Origin: [Eubacterium] eligens ATCC 27750
GTDB lineage: Bacteria; Bacillota; Clostridia; Lachnospirales; Lachnospiraceae
Reading direction: 5' to 3'
Assembly (NCBI RefSeq): GCF_000146185.1
Contig: NC_012778.1
Span: 144,001 to 208,000, forward strand
DNA length: 64,000 bases
A program made the position numbers and the translations under genes. Below, one piece after another: positions 9,165-19,050 of the stretch. The notes below the pieces were generated by a model. It had not been told where the DNA came from, did not search any database, and was given only the letters and a program-made list of their open reading frames with translations. Positions within the stretch are counted from its first letter, which is position 1. The number at the start of each line of letters is the position of its first letter.

Positions 9165-10382
9165 ATGAAAAAAATTTTCAAAAAAAAAGAATTTTTTATG
9201 TATACTTTGCTGAGTGCATATATTTTTTTAACAACATTTTCTAATACAGCGTGGTATGTAATTAATGAGGGAACAAAAGTTTATGCCCTCTTAAAATTAA
9301 TAAGATATGTGTGTTATATAATGTTTGTTGCTATTGTTATAGGTAAGAATGTAAAACATAGATATAGCATAGAGTCAATAATATTTATGATGGGGCTTTT
9401 AATTTTTTCAGGCATAGCAGCGTGCACAGGTAAGGAAAAAGTGTTGCTTTTTATGGTGCTTTTTCTTGCTGCAAGCTATGGCGTAAAGAGTGATAAAATA
9501 TTAAAGTGTGCTTTGGGAGTACAAGGGGGATTACTTTTTTTAACAATATTTGCGGCGTTTTTAGGGATTACGGATAATTCTTTACTTGATGTGGAAAGAA
9601 AAAGATATTCTTTAGGCTTTGCGTGGTCAAGTTTAGCGCCTATTTTATATTTTTTTGTGATTATGCTATACATATATGCACGAAAAACAAAAATTACGCT
9701 TATTGAATGTTTGGTACTGGAAATAATTAATATTTTTATCTATAAATATACAAACACTAGAATGAGTTTTTGGGTTTCAACTATTTTATTAGCTGTTTTG
9801 GCTACTTGCTTGTTTTCGATAAAGTTTAAGGATGCTTTGTATAGATTAATAATCAGATTAAAAAAAATGATTGTATTGATACCAGTCATTAGCTCCGTAA
9901 TCTCATGTATGCTTCCGTTGTATACGGCAAATGGAGGAGTATGGGAAAAATTAAATACGATACTGTCTGGAAGATTATGGCAATGCAAGAACGCAATATT
10001 TACATATGGATTTTCGTTATTTGGAGTACATATGAGTGTTGATGGGTTTACTGTTGCTAATAAGGGGGCTACAGATACATCATGTTTTATAGATATGGGA
10101 TATCTTCATATTGCAATTGAATACGGATTATTTGTGTTAGTGATGATTGTATCTATATATACAATATGTATATGGAAGGCATACAAAAATAATGATATTT
10201 GTATGGTGTGTATAATAGTTGTTTTATCATTATTTTGTATTAATGATAGATTTTTATTACATGCATTTAATGTATTTATAATATATGCTTTTTGTGATAA
10301 CGATGTTTTTAAGGAAATAAATATATTGAAGTCAATGTCGAAACCAATTTATAAAATAATAGGAATGAAGAGAGATAATTAA
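9165..10382 (+). CDS. Wzy-like polysaccharide polymerase (multi-pass membrane protein)
   Basis: A 405-residue, very hydrophobic protein with about 10-11 predicted membrane segments and a large extracytoplasmic loop around residues 250-310. Sequence conservation of such polymerases is low; the call rests on topology, length and position between glycosyltransferases and the flippase. It would join exported repeat units on the outer face of the membrane. An O-antigen-ligase-like role is the alternative. Base composition is more AT-rich than the flanking mutase and epimerase genes, as is common for variable capsule genes. Confidence 0.65.
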   Translation: MKKIFKKKEFFMYTLLSAYIFLTTFSNTAWYVINEGTKVYALLKLIRYVCYIMFVAIVIGKNVKHRYSIESIIFMMGLLIFSGIAACTGKEKVLLFMVLFLAASYGVKSDKILKCALGVQGGLLFLTIFAAFLGITDNSLLDVERKRYSLGFAWSSLAPILYFFVIMLYIYARKTKITLIECLVLEIINIFIYKYTNTRMSFWVSTILLAVLATCLFSIKFKDALYRLIIRLKKMIVLIPVISSVISCMLPLYTANGGVWEKLNTILSGRLWQCKNAIFTYGFSLFGVHMSVDGFTVANKGATDTSCFIDMGYLHIAIEYGLFVLVMIVSIYTICIWKAYKNNDICMVCIIVVLSLFCINDRFLLHAFNVFIIYAFCDNDVFKEINILKSMSKPIYKIIGMKRDN

Positions 10383-10386
10383 TGTA

Positions 10387-11844
10387 ATGGGTAAACAAAA
10401 GTCATTAAAACTTAATTTTATAATGAATGCAATACTCACCATGTCCAGTTTTTTATTTCCCTTGATTACATTTCCGTATGTATCAAGGGTTTTATTACCG
10501 GCAGGAACAGGCAGGGTATCATTTGCTAATTCAGTAATTACATATTTTGTGATGATATCACAGCTTGGTATACCTACATATGGTATAAGAGCATGTGCTG
10601 TGGTGAGAGATAACAGGGAAAAACTGAAAAAGACAGTGAATGAACTGCTTATAATTAACACGGTTATGAGCGTATTTGCATATGTTGTATTTTTTGCAGC
10701 GTTATTCAGTGTACCAAGATTAAGAAGTGATAAGACTCTTTTTGTAGTTATGAGTTTGCTCATATTCTTTAATACAATAGGCGTTGAATGGCTGTATAAG
10801 GCATTGGAGTATTATACATATATAACGGTACGTTCAATAATATTCAAATTTATAGCCTTGATAGCAATGTTTGTATTAATTCATGATGTGAATGATTATG
10901 TTATTTATGGAGGAATCTCTATATTTGCGGCATCAGCATCGAATGTATTTAACTTTATAAGGCTTAGAAAAATCGTTGGAAGTGAAAAAGTTGGCAAACT
11001 GGATTTCAAACAACATTTAAAACCAGTATTTACATTCTTTATAATATCATGTGCTACGACTATATATACTAATCTGGATAATGTCATGCTTGGATTTATG
11101 AAGGATGATGTAGAAGTTGGATATTATAATGCTGCTACTAAGATAAAGAATATACTGGTAAGTATAGTTACATCCTTAGGAACAGTTCTTATGCCTAGAG
11201 CATCTTATTATATACAGCAGGATATGTGGGATGAATTTTATGCATTGTCCAAGAAGGCAATTAAATTTGTATTACTGGCGGCTACCTCAATGATGGTATA
11301 TTTTATGATATTTGCGAGAGAGGGCGTATTATTTTTGTCAGGAGATGCATTTGAGGGTGCAATAATGCCTATGATAATAATAATGCCAACATTATTATTT
11401 ATTGGACTTACTAATATTATGGGCATTCAGATGCTTATCCCTATGGGGCAGGAAAATGCGGTAATGATATCAACATTTGTTGGCGCAATTGTTGATTTAG
11501 TTCTTAATACCATACTTATACCACAGCTTGGAGCTAATGGTGCAGCTATTGGTACATTAGCAGCAGAGCTTGTAGTTTTGATTGTACAGATGGTATACCT
11601 GAGAAAAGATATTTCATTCTTGTATGCAAAGCAGAGTTATATTAAAATATTATTGGCGCTGGTTATTTCATCAGCGGTTGCTTATATTATAAAAATACTT
11701 TCAGTAGGAATATTTATAAAACTTGTTATATCAGCGATAGTTTTCTTTGGCATATATGTTGTGGCATTATATCTTATGAAAGAAGAAATTGTAAGGGATA
11801 ATGCAGATAAAGTTATTAAAAAAGTTTTCAAAAGAAATAAATAA
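10387..11844 (+). CDS. Wzx-type polysaccharide flippase
   Basis: A 485-residue membrane protein of the oligosaccharide flippase (MOP) superfamily with about 12-14 hydrophobic segments. It starts with the typical FIMNAILTMSSFLFPLITFPY and has YVSRVLLPAGTGRVSFANS and GIPTYGIRACA. It would flip undecaprenyl-linked repeat units across the membrane. The gene begins 4 bp after the polymerase stop; the only ribosome-site-like sequence (AGAGAGA) is somewhat far from the ATG, so translation may be coupled. Confidence 0.88.
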   Translation: MGKQKSLKLNFIMNAILTMSSFLFPLITFPYVSRVLLPAGTGRVSFANSVITYFVMISQLGIPTYGIRACAVVRDNREKLKKTVNELLIINTVMSVFAYVVFFAALFSVPRLRSDKTLFVVMSLLIFFNTIGVEWLYKALEYYTYITVRSIIFKFIALIAMFVLIHDVNDYVIYGGISIFAASASNVFNFIRLRKIVGSEKVGKLDFKQHLKPVFTFFIISCATTIYTNLDNVMLGFMKDDVEVGYYNAATKIKNILVSIVTSLGTVLMPRASYYIQQDMWDEFYALSKKAIKFVLLAATSMMVYFMIFAREGVLFLSGDAFEGAIMPMIIIMPTLLFIGLTNIMGIQMLIPMGQENAVMISTFVGAIVDLVLNTILIPQLGANGAAIGTLAAELVVLIVQMVYLRKDISFLYAKQSYIKILLALVISSAVAYIIKILSVGIFIKLVISAIVFFGIYVVALYLMKEEIVRDNADKVIKKVFKRNK

Positions 11845-11866
11845 AAGAAGAAAAGAGGATATTTTT

Positions 11867-12982
11867 ATGTACGATTATTTAGTAGTAGGTTCAGGATTAT
11901 ATGGAGCAATATTTGCACATGAAGCTAAGAAAGCAGGAAAATCAGTGCTTGTAGTAGATAAAAGACCTAATATAGCAGGTAATATCTATACAGAAAAGCA
12001 GGAAGGAATTAATGTACATATGTATGGTGCTCATATTTTCCATACTAACAATAAAAAAGTATGGGATTATATAACACAATTTGCAGAATTTAACAGATTT
12101 ACTAACAGCCCTGTTGCTAACTATAAGGGTGAATTATATTCAATGCCTTTTAATATGTATACATTTAATAAAATGTGGGGAGTTGTTACTCCAGAAGAAG
12201 CTGCAGCTAAGATTGAGGAGCAGAAGAAGGAGATAACAGGTGAGCCTAAGAATCTTGAAGAGCAGGCAATATCATTAGTCGGACGTGATATATATGAGAA
12301 GCTTGTAAAAGGTTATACAGAAAAACAGTGGGGAAGAGACTGCAAAGAGCTTCCAGCATTTATCATTAAGAGATTACCGGTAAGACTTACATTTGATAAT
12401 AATTACTTTAATGCATTATATCAGGGAATTCCTATGGGCGGTTATACTAAGATGATTGAGAATATTCTTGATGGAATTGAGGTAAGACTTAATACAGATT
12501 ATCTTGAACATAAAGAAGAACTTGATGCTATTGCAGACAAGGTTGTATATACAGGTCCGATAGATGCTTATTTTGATTATAAGTTAGGTACATTGGAGTA
12601 CAGATCTGTAAGATTTGAAAATGAGACACTGGACAAGCCTAATTTTCAGGGAAATGCAGCTGTAAATTATACAGACAGAGAAACACCATGGACTCGTATT
12701 ATTGAGCATAAGTGGTTTGAATTTGGTAAGGATGAGGATGGAAATGATTTACCTAAGACTATAATCAGCCGTGAGTATTCATCAGAATGGAAACCAGGGG
12801 ATGAACCATATTATCCGGTTAATGATGAAAAGAATGGTAAGCTATATGAAGAATATAAGAAACTTGCTGATTCAGAAGATAAGGTCATATTCGGTGGACG
12901 TCTTGGTGAGTATAAGTATTATGATATGGATACAACAATAGCTTCTGTTCTTGATAAATGTGAGAGTGTTTTTGGAAAATAG
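11867..12982 (+). CDS. glf: UDP-galactopyranose mutase
   Basis: A 371-residue flavoenzyme that interconverts UDP-galactopyranose and UDP-galactofuranose in the cytosol. The N-terminal FAD-binding fold is clear (VVGSGLYGAIFAHEAKK, then VVDKRPNIAGN), as are HMYGAHIFHT, YTEKQWGRD and the C-terminal GGRLGEYKYYDMD. ATG 11867 is preceded by AAAAGAGGA; an earlier in-frame start at 11801 would overlap the flippase gene and is unlikely. Its presence says the polymer made here contains galactofuranose, in line with the DUF4422 and WbbI-like transferases upstream and galE at 35001. Confidence 0.95.
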   Translation: MYDYLVVGSGLYGAIFAHEAKKAGKSVLVVDKRPNIAGNIYTEKQEGINVHMYGAHIFHTNNKKVWDYITQFAEFNRFTNSPVANYKGELYSMPFNMYTFNKMWGVVTPEEAAAKIEEQKKEITGEPKNLEEQAISLVGRDIYEKLVKGYTEKQWGRDCKELPAFIIKRLPVRLTFDNNYFNALYQGIPMGGYTKMIENILDGIEVRLNTDYLEHKEELDAIADKVVYTGPIDAYFDYKLGTLEYRSVRFENETLDKPNFQGNAAVNYTDRETPWTRIIEHKWFEFGKDEDGNDLPKTIISREYSSEWKPGDEPYYPVNDEKNGKLYEEYKKLADSEDKVIFGGRLGEYKYYDMDTTIASVLDKCESVFGK

Positions 12983-13016
12983 TTGACTGGTATTAGGTAA
13001 AGTGGAGAAAAGTAAA

Positions 13017-14012
13017 GTGAAACAGACAGATATTAGTGTAATTATACCTGCACATAATGCATCCGATTATATCGAAAGAGCTATAAAAAGTATTATTACG
13101 CAGACAGATATGTCGTGGGAGATTATTATTGTAGAGAATGGTTCAACGGATGATACATATATTAAAAGTATGAAATATGCTGAAAAATATTCTAATATAA
13201 ATATCTTCCAAAGTGAAAAAGGTGTATCAAAGGCACGTAATTATGGATTGAAAAAAGCAACAGGAAAATGGATATGTTTTTTGGATGCAGATGATTATAT
13301 TTATCCAGATGCTTTTAATGAGATTTATAAATATATGGAAGATGAATCGGATTTGATATTATTTGGTCATAATAGTGAGACACATATGGTAAAAGGTAAA
13401 TGTGTTAAATTTGATGGCAACGAGGAATATCAGAATTTAAGATGTGAAATGATAAAAAATCCTACACAGAATATGACAGTCTGGGGAAAGCTTTTCAAAC
13501 ATCAGATTATTGAAAAGAATAAAATTGAATTTGATGAACAATTGGAACTGGCAGAAGATAGTGATTTTACATTTCGATATATGCAGAATGCATCGAAAGC
13601 ATTAAGAATTACTTCACAATTATATCATTACTCTAAAGATAATGCATCAACAGTTAGAACATACAAAGCAGGATCGGAAGAAAAGTACATTAAGTCTTTA
13701 AATCATACGAAAGAATATACGATAAAGGATACTAAGGAAATACAAGAAGCTTATAATCAGTATATAATAGCTAATTTATTGATTATATTAGTGCATGATA
13801 TATATTGTCACGAGAATCCTGAATCATCAAAACAAAGAAGAAATCATTTAAAGAAGTTAGTGCGGGAAAATATTTTTTCAGAAGCAATTAAAAATATAAA
13901 ATTTAGTGATTGCAGGAACATCAGGATGATACCAGCATTATGTCTCAAACTAAAAATGTATTTCTTAACTATTATTATGATTAAAATAAGAGTGTACCAG
14001 AATACAAAATGA
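13017..14012 (+). CDS. GT2-family (GT-A fold) glycosyltransferase
   Basis: A 331-residue inverting glycosyltransferase for the polysaccharide repeat unit. Seen are ISVIIPAHNASDYIERAIKS, VENGSTDDT, the acceptor-side GVSKARNYGLKKATGKW, FLDADDY (the DXD metal site) and a later EDSDF. I chose GTG 13017 because GGAG (13004-13007) lies 9 bp before it; the GTG at 13002 lacks a ribosome site. Donor and acceptor are not predictable. No other gene between it and glf. Confidence 0.85.
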   Translation: MKQTDISVIIPAHNASDYIERAIKSIITQTDMSWEIIIVENGSTDDTYIKSMKYAEKYSNINIFQSEKGVSKARNYGLKKATGKWICFLDADDYIYPDAFNEIYKYMEDESDLILFGHNSETHMVKGKCVKFDGNEEYQNLRCEMIKNPTQNMTVWGKLFKHQIIEKNKIEFDEQLELAEDSDFTFRYMQNASKALRITSQLYHYSKDNASTVRTYKAGSEEKYIKSLNHTKEYTIKDTKEIQEAYNQYIIANLLIILVHDIYCHENPESSKQRRNHLKKLVRENIFSEAIKNIKFSDCRNIRMIPALCLKLKMYFLTIIMIKIRVYQNTK

Positions 14013-14031
14013 ATAAAAGGGACTTTATGAT

Positions 14032-15114
14032 ATGACAAATAATAGAATTATAAAGCTTGATATAGCGAGAACATTTGCAATAATATGTGTTGTTCTTTGC
14101 CATTGCAGCCAGATGGTATATACACAGCAAAGTGTGCTTATAAAAGACCTTGGCTTTATGTCACGAGTATTTTTTATGGCAACATTTACTATAGGAAGGT
14201 TGGGAGTTCCGATATTTTTATATCTTTCAGGAGTTTTACTGTTGGAAAAATCAATAGAAAAAGATGAAGATATATTCCGTTTTTATAAAAATAATTTATT
14301 ACCATTATTAATTGTTAATGAAGTATGGATTGTGATATACAATGTATATAATATTTTTGTCCTAAAAGGAACTTTTTTAGTGACGAATTTTATAAAGGAA
14401 TTACTGCTTTTAAAAAATTCAGACATGTTAAATATGTGGTATATGCCAATGATAATTGGTGTATATATTGGAGTTCCATTTTTAGCTAAAATTGTTAAAA
14501 GTTTTTCTTTTAAATCATTTAAACCTATTATGATTGTTATGTTTATTTTCTTTTTTATTGTACCAGCATTGAATGTGTTTTCATCCATATTTGGTATTAA
14601 CCAGACATTTGGTTCAGGGATGAATGTGGCATACATGGGGGGTACATACGGTTTATATCTTCTTGTGGGGTATTACATATATAATAGGAAATGTGACAGA
14701 TTGAAAAATTGGATGCTGGTAGTTTTATCTTTAATTAGTTTCTTTATTATTTTATATGTTGAAGTTTATTCTTTATATAATGCATATGGATCTATATATT
14801 ATGTATGGTATGATTTTCCTTTTCTGTTAATATGTACGGGGGGTTTATTTGTTCTTTTTACAAGAATTAAAGATGAATATGTAAATAAAAACATAGCCAG
14901 ATTATTTACATATATAAGCAGAATAAGTATGGGGATATATTTTGTACATAGCTTGATAATATTGGCAGAGATAAAATATATAGGGCAAATGACTGGAAAA
15001 TTATCATTAGATGTTTTTCTTCTTATGGCAATTACGATTATTACATCAGTGTTTATTGTGTGGATTTTTAGCAAGAATAGATGTTTGAGAAAATATATGT
15101 TTATGATAAAATAG
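14032..15114 (+). CDS. Acyltransferase 3 family membrane protein (OatA/WecH-like)
   Basis: A 360-residue integral membrane acyltransferase with about 10 membrane segments. The N-terminal KLDIARTFAIICVVLCH carries the family Arg and His, and LYLSGVLLL and GIYFVHSL follow. It would O-acetylate (or otherwise acylate) sugars of the polysaccharide. AAAAGGGA lies 9 bp before the ATG. A damaged relative follows immediately, so the locus once had two such enzymes. Confidence 0.85.
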   Translation: MTNNRIIKLDIARTFAIICVVLCHCSQMVYTQQSVLIKDLGFMSRVFFMATFTIGRLGVPIFLYLSGVLLLEKSIEKDEDIFRFYKNNLLPLLIVNEVWIVIYNVYNIFVLKGTFLVTNFIKELLLLKNSDMLNMWYMPMIIGVYIGVPFLAKIVKSFSFKSFKPIMIVMFIFFFIVPALNVFSSIFGINQTFGSGMNVAYMGGTYGLYLLVGYYIYNRKCDRLKNWMLVVLSLISFFIILYVEVYSLYNAYGSIYYVWYDFPFLLICTGGLFVLFTRIKDEYVNKNIARLFTYISRISMGIYFVHSLIILAEIKYIGQMTGKLSLDVFLLMAITIITSVFIVWIFSKNRCLRKYMFMIK

Positions 15115-15127
15115 AATAGGAGAAAAA

Positions 15128-15944
15128 ATGGGAGAGAACATAAAATCGAAGAGAAATTCTAATATAGAATTATTAAGAATACTTGCAATGCTGATGATTA
15201 TTGTATATTTTTACATTGCGTAAATTATCAGCTTACAGATTTCACAAGTGATAATTCTACATGGCAGTATTTTGTCAATACTGTATGTATAAAAAATTAT
15301 TGATTTTAGCTTCAGTTTCTCCCATGTGGCAGATAGGAAATGGAATATTTATACTTATATCAGGATATTTTATGGCAAACAAAGGGAAAGATATAGATTT
15401 GACAAAGATGTCGAAGAAACTTTTAATACAAATGGGATTTACATCAATAACATTAACAGTTATGTCTATGATATATAGTTTTGTTTCACAGAGCCATCAA
15501 GCTAAAATACTGAATTTTAATATATTTAATGACATGGCATGGTTTATAGGATATTATTTTGCAGTCATTGTTTTGGTAAAAGTTTCCTTAACAATTGGTT
15601 TTCTAAATGGAATCAAAAGAATTAAATGATGTTTATAATGGTTACATTTACTATGACTCAGATTGGATGAATTATTCCGTAGAATGGCAATTAAGACAAG
15701 CAGAGTGATAAATTATTTAGGAGCATCTACATTCATGGTTTATCTTATTCATGATAATCAATTCTTTTATGATATCTGGCGTAATTTGGATTGGCTTGCA
15801 ATTTTACATAATAATCCAGGATTATATATAATCAAAAATATTTACTGGGTGATTATAATGTTTGCTTTAGGCGTGGCATCATATACTGCCTATATATTAA
15901 TTGAAAAATTGTTTAAGCTAATTAAACCTATTGCGATAAAATAA
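15128..15944 (+). pseudogene. Degraded acyltransferase 3 family gene
   Basis: Reading starts normally at ATG 15128 (SNIELLRILAMLMII, the typical family start) and stops at about 15224. A second frame continues with FLHCVNYQLTDF to a stop near 15302. A third holds ISGYFMANKGK up to 15629, and the C-terminal part (STFMVYLIHDNQFFYD) resumes after a stop at 15663. The total of 817 bp is about a quarter short for the family, so an internal deletion near 15630-15660 adds to at least two frameshifts. A functional protein is very unlikely. Confidence 0.88.
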
Positions 15945-15950
15945 TTATAA

Positions 15951-15988
15951 AAGGTGTCAGGTAGCAATTATTGCCTGACACCTTTTTA
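15951..15988 (+). terminator. Strong intrinsic terminator closing the polysaccharide gene cluster
   Basis: Perfect 10-bp stem AGGTGTCAGG / CCTGACACCT, 12-nt loop, then a T5 tract, placed 7 bp after the acyltransferase remnant. An A run on the other side could make it work in both directions. Confidence 0.9.
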
Positions 15989-16098
15989 ACATTTAATTAG
16001 CTTGCGAACTCATTATAGATGTTGTAAAATTACAATAAATATGTCAAAAAATGATATATTGATTATGGTGCATAACTAATGGAGGTTATATATTATAT

Positions 16099-17529
16099 AT
16101 GTTTGAATATACTAATAAAACAAGAGACAATATACAGAATATGATATTGTTCTTTACGGATTCGCTATGTATGCTGCTTGCTTATTACATATCGGGTGTT
16201 TTGTGGCTTATAGCATACAGGAAATATAGTGTTTATGATACTTTGAGCATGTTGAGGGGTAGCTTTGTAACAGTATTGTTTGCAGTTATTATTACAGCTT
16301 TGTTTGTTAATGTAAGCTCAGATTTTGTAATAAGAGGGAAGTTTGAGGAATTAAAGTCTGTATTACAGAAGTCACTGGTATTTGCAGCGTGCGTGGCTGT
16401 ATATGAATTGATTAGAAAGACATCGGAGATACCAAGAGGTGTATATATATTTACTATTATAGTTGGCGGGATTCTTATGTATCTCACCCGTTACATAGTA
16501 AAATGGTATCTTGTTGCACGTAATAAGAGCAAAATGCATGCATCAAGAGTTATTCTTGTTACGATGAAAGACAGGGCTCAGCTTGATGTCAAGCTTATTA
16601 ATAAGGATGAAGACTGGGTAAGAACTGTCGCTGGTATTGTTATAGTTGATGACAATATGGTTGGAGAAGAATTTGAAGGTATTAATGTTGTAGCTAATAC
16701 ACATACCATGATGCGATATATCAAGAATGAAGTTGTTGATGAAGTATTTATTGATCTTGATTATAAACTCAGGGAACAGATAAGACCTATGGTTATGGAG
16801 CTTGAAGACATGGGCATTATGGTTCATTTAAGAGTTGAAGTGCTGGACAGCTTTAAGGATTTCGATACATCGCTTGGACATCTTGGAAGGATACCTGTTA
16901 TTACATTTGCTAACAGAATCTTTGATTACAAGGAACTGCTTGTTAAGAGATGCATAGATATTTTTGGTGGGATAATCGGAATTGTTATTATGTTTATTGC
17001 TATGATTTTCGTAGCACCAGCATTAAAGCTTGAGTCTAAGGGTCCTCTATTTTTTAAACAGAAGAGAGTTGGAAAGAACGGAAGATATTTCTACATATAT
17101 AAGTTCAGGTCAATGTATGTTGATGCTGAGGACAGGCTTAAGGATTTGATGGAGCAGAATGAGATGTCAGGTCTTATGTTTAAGATGACTGATGATCCAA
17201 GAATTACCAAGGTTGGTAAATTTATAAGAAAAACAAGTATTGATGAATTACCGCAGTTCATTAACGTGTTAAAGGGTGACATGAGTCTTGTAGGAACAAG
17301 ACCGCCTACGGTTAATGAGTTCAAGCAGTATGAAGGACACCATAAGAGAAGACTTTCAATGAAGCCGGGGCTGACAGGCATGTGGCAGGCATACGGAAGG
17401 AATACTGTTCAGGATTTTGAAGATGTTGTTAAAATGGATCTTGAATATATAGACAATTGGAACATAGGACTGGATTTCAGAATAATATTTAAGACAATAC
17501 TTACAGTAATTACTGTTGGTGGCAAGTAA
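16099..17529 (+). CDS. Polyprenyl glycosylphosphotransferase (priming enzyme, WbaP/CpsE type)
   Basis: A 476-residue membrane enzyme that starts repeat-unit synthesis by moving a sugar-1-phosphate from UDP-sugar to undecaprenyl phosphate. Order seen: four or five membrane segments (about 15-150), a nucleotide-binding-like middle domain (about 150-260), a membrane segment near 285-310, then the bacterial sugar transferase domain with KQKRVGKNGRYFYIYKFRSM, DELPQFINVLKGDMSLVGTRPP and KPGLTGMWQ. GGAGG lies 13 bp before the ATG, rather far. It sits apart from the transferases, behind a terminator, in an operon with the attachment genes. Sugar (Gal, Glc or GlcNAc) unknown. Confidence 0.93.
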   Translation: MFEYTNKTRDNIQNMILFFTDSLCMLLAYYISGVLWLIAYRKYSVYDTLSMLRGSFVTVLFAVIITALFVNVSSDFVIRGKFEELKSVLQKSLVFAACVAVYELIRKTSEIPRGVYIFTIIVGGILMYLTRYIVKWYLVARNKSKMHASRVILVTMKDRAQLDVKLINKDEDWVRTVAGIVIVDDNMVGEEFEGINVVANTHTMMRYIKNEVVDEVFIDLDYKLREQIRPMVMELEDMGIMVHLRVEVLDSFKDFDTSLGHLGRIPVITFANRIFDYKELLVKRCIDIFGGIIGIVIMFIAMIFVAPALKLESKGPLFFKQKRVGKNGRYFYIYKFRSMYVDAEDRLKDLMEQNEMSGLMFKMTDDPRITKVGKFIRKTSIDELPQFINVLKGDMSLVGTRPPTVNEFKQYEGHHKRRLSMKPGLTGMWQAYGRNTVQDFEDVVKMDLEYIDNWNIGLDFRIIFKTILTVITVGGK

Positions 17530-17539
17530 GGTTTGGATT

Positions 17540-19021
17540 ATGAGTAGTAAAACAGCGAAAAAGCGTAAGAAGAAAAATAGTCAGGCATTGATGATATCAG
17601 GACTTGTATTATCAGCAGTACAGTTTATTGTGTCTGTAGTGATGATAGTATTTATACATTATATTGGATTGATTCCAACATCAATTAAGGTAGCAGCAGG
17701 AATTATTCTGATAGGATGTTCTCTTATCACAGCAATAACACAGAGGTGGAAAGTACTAGGTATAATAACTAAAGTATTATCTGTAATACTTTCTGTAATT
17801 ATGGTTGTTGGATGTGCATACCTTGGATTCACAAGGGGATATCTTGGAAAGATGACTGGTAAAAAGACACAGACAGATATTGTTGGTGTATATGTTTTGT
17901 CAGGCGATGTAGCACAGAGTCTTGAAGAGATAAATGGATATACATGTGGCAGAATTCCTACGCTGGATTCAGACAATCTTGAGAAAATGCTTGATGATAT
18001 CAGCAATAAAGATGTAGCACTTTCTTATAAAGATTATACATCTATTATGGATGCTGTGGATGCACTTTTGAATAAGGAAGTTAAATCCATAATAATCAAT
18101 GAAAGTTATCTGGGCGTTTTTGAGGATATGGATGGTTATGAGAATCTTGAAAGCAGAATCAGATGTATATATAGTGAAAAGTATGTAACGCAGGTAGAAG
18201 ACAGCAATTCTAAGTACATGAGTAATGAGAATGTAATAGGAATATATATAAGCGGAATAGATACTTCTGGACCTCCTAATACAACAAGCAGAAGTGATGT
18301 TAATATTCTGTTGTTTATGAATACTAAGACACATCAGATTCTTATGATTAATACACCAAGGGATTATTATGTTCCGTTAAGTATATCTAATGGTGTGAGA
18401 GATAAGCTTACACATGCCGGAATATATGGAATAGATTGTTCAAGAGAAACATTGGAAATGTTGTATGGAATTAACGTTGAATATTACCTTAAGGTTAATT
18501 TCACAGGATTTCTTAATGTAATAGATGCTTTAGGAGGAGTTGACATAACATTAGATTATGATGCAACGCTTTCACAGACTGGCAATCTTACGGTTCATAA
18601 AGGTGTTAATCATTTTAATGCACAGCAGGCACTTACTTTCTCAAGAGAAAGACATGCATATGCTGACGGAGACAGACAGCGTGGAAAGAATCAGATGATG
18701 GTTATTAACGCTGTAATCAAGAAGATGGCATCACCAAGTATGATAACTAATTACACATCAATCCTTAATACTGTATCGGACAATATGATTACTAATATGT
18801 CATACGATAAGATATCTGAACTGGCACAGTTACAGATTAGCAAGAATATTGACTGGGATATCCAGAGTTATAGTGTAAGTGGTGAAGGCGCATCTGCGAC
18901 AACATTCTCTGCAGGAAAGCAGAAGCTGTATGTCATGGTACCTTATGAAGATCAGGTAAAGCAGGCAACGGCATATCTTGAGCAGATGTGCAGGGATGAG
19001 ATTATAAATGTTAGTGAGTAG
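17540..19021 (+). CDS. LCP-family (LytR-CpsA-Psr) cell wall polymer ligase
   Basis: A 493-residue protein that would transfer the lipid-linked polysaccharide to peptidoglycan outside the membrane. Three membrane segments lie in the first 110 residues, an accessory extracellular region follows, and the LCP domain (about 235-450) shows NTPRDYYVP, the Arg/Asp pair of the pyrophosphate site, FLNVIDALGGVDI and FSRERHAYADGDRQRGKNQ. ATG 17540 was chosen; an alternative GTG at 17516 would overlap the previous gene by 14 bp. Directly follows the priming enzyme, so chain start and chain anchoring are encoded together. Confidence 0.93.
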   Translation: MSSKTAKKRKKKNSQALMISGLVLSAVQFIVSVVMIVFIHYIGLIPTSIKVAAGIILIGCSLITAITQRWKVLGIITKVLSVILSVIMVVGCAYLGFTRGYLGKMTGKKTQTDIVGVYVLSGDVAQSLEEINGYTCGRIPTLDSDNLEKMLDDISNKDVALSYKDYTSIMDAVDALLNKEVKSIIINESYLGVFEDMDGYENLESRIRCIYSEKYVTQVEDSNSKYMSNENVIGIYISGIDTSGPPNTTSRSDVNILLFMNTKTHQILMINTPRDYYVPLSISNGVRDKLTHAGIYGIDCSRETLEMLYGINVEYYLKVNFTGFLNVIDALGGVDITLDYDATLSQTGNLTVHKGVNHFNAQQALTFSRERHAYADGDRQRGKNQMMVINAVIKKMASPSMITNYTSILNTVSDNMITNMSYDKISELAQLQISKNIDWDIQSYSVSGEGASATTFSAGKQKLYVMVPYEDQVKQATAYLEQMCRDEIINVSE

Positions 19022-19050
19022 ATGACGAGTAAATAAAAGAAGGTACATAC

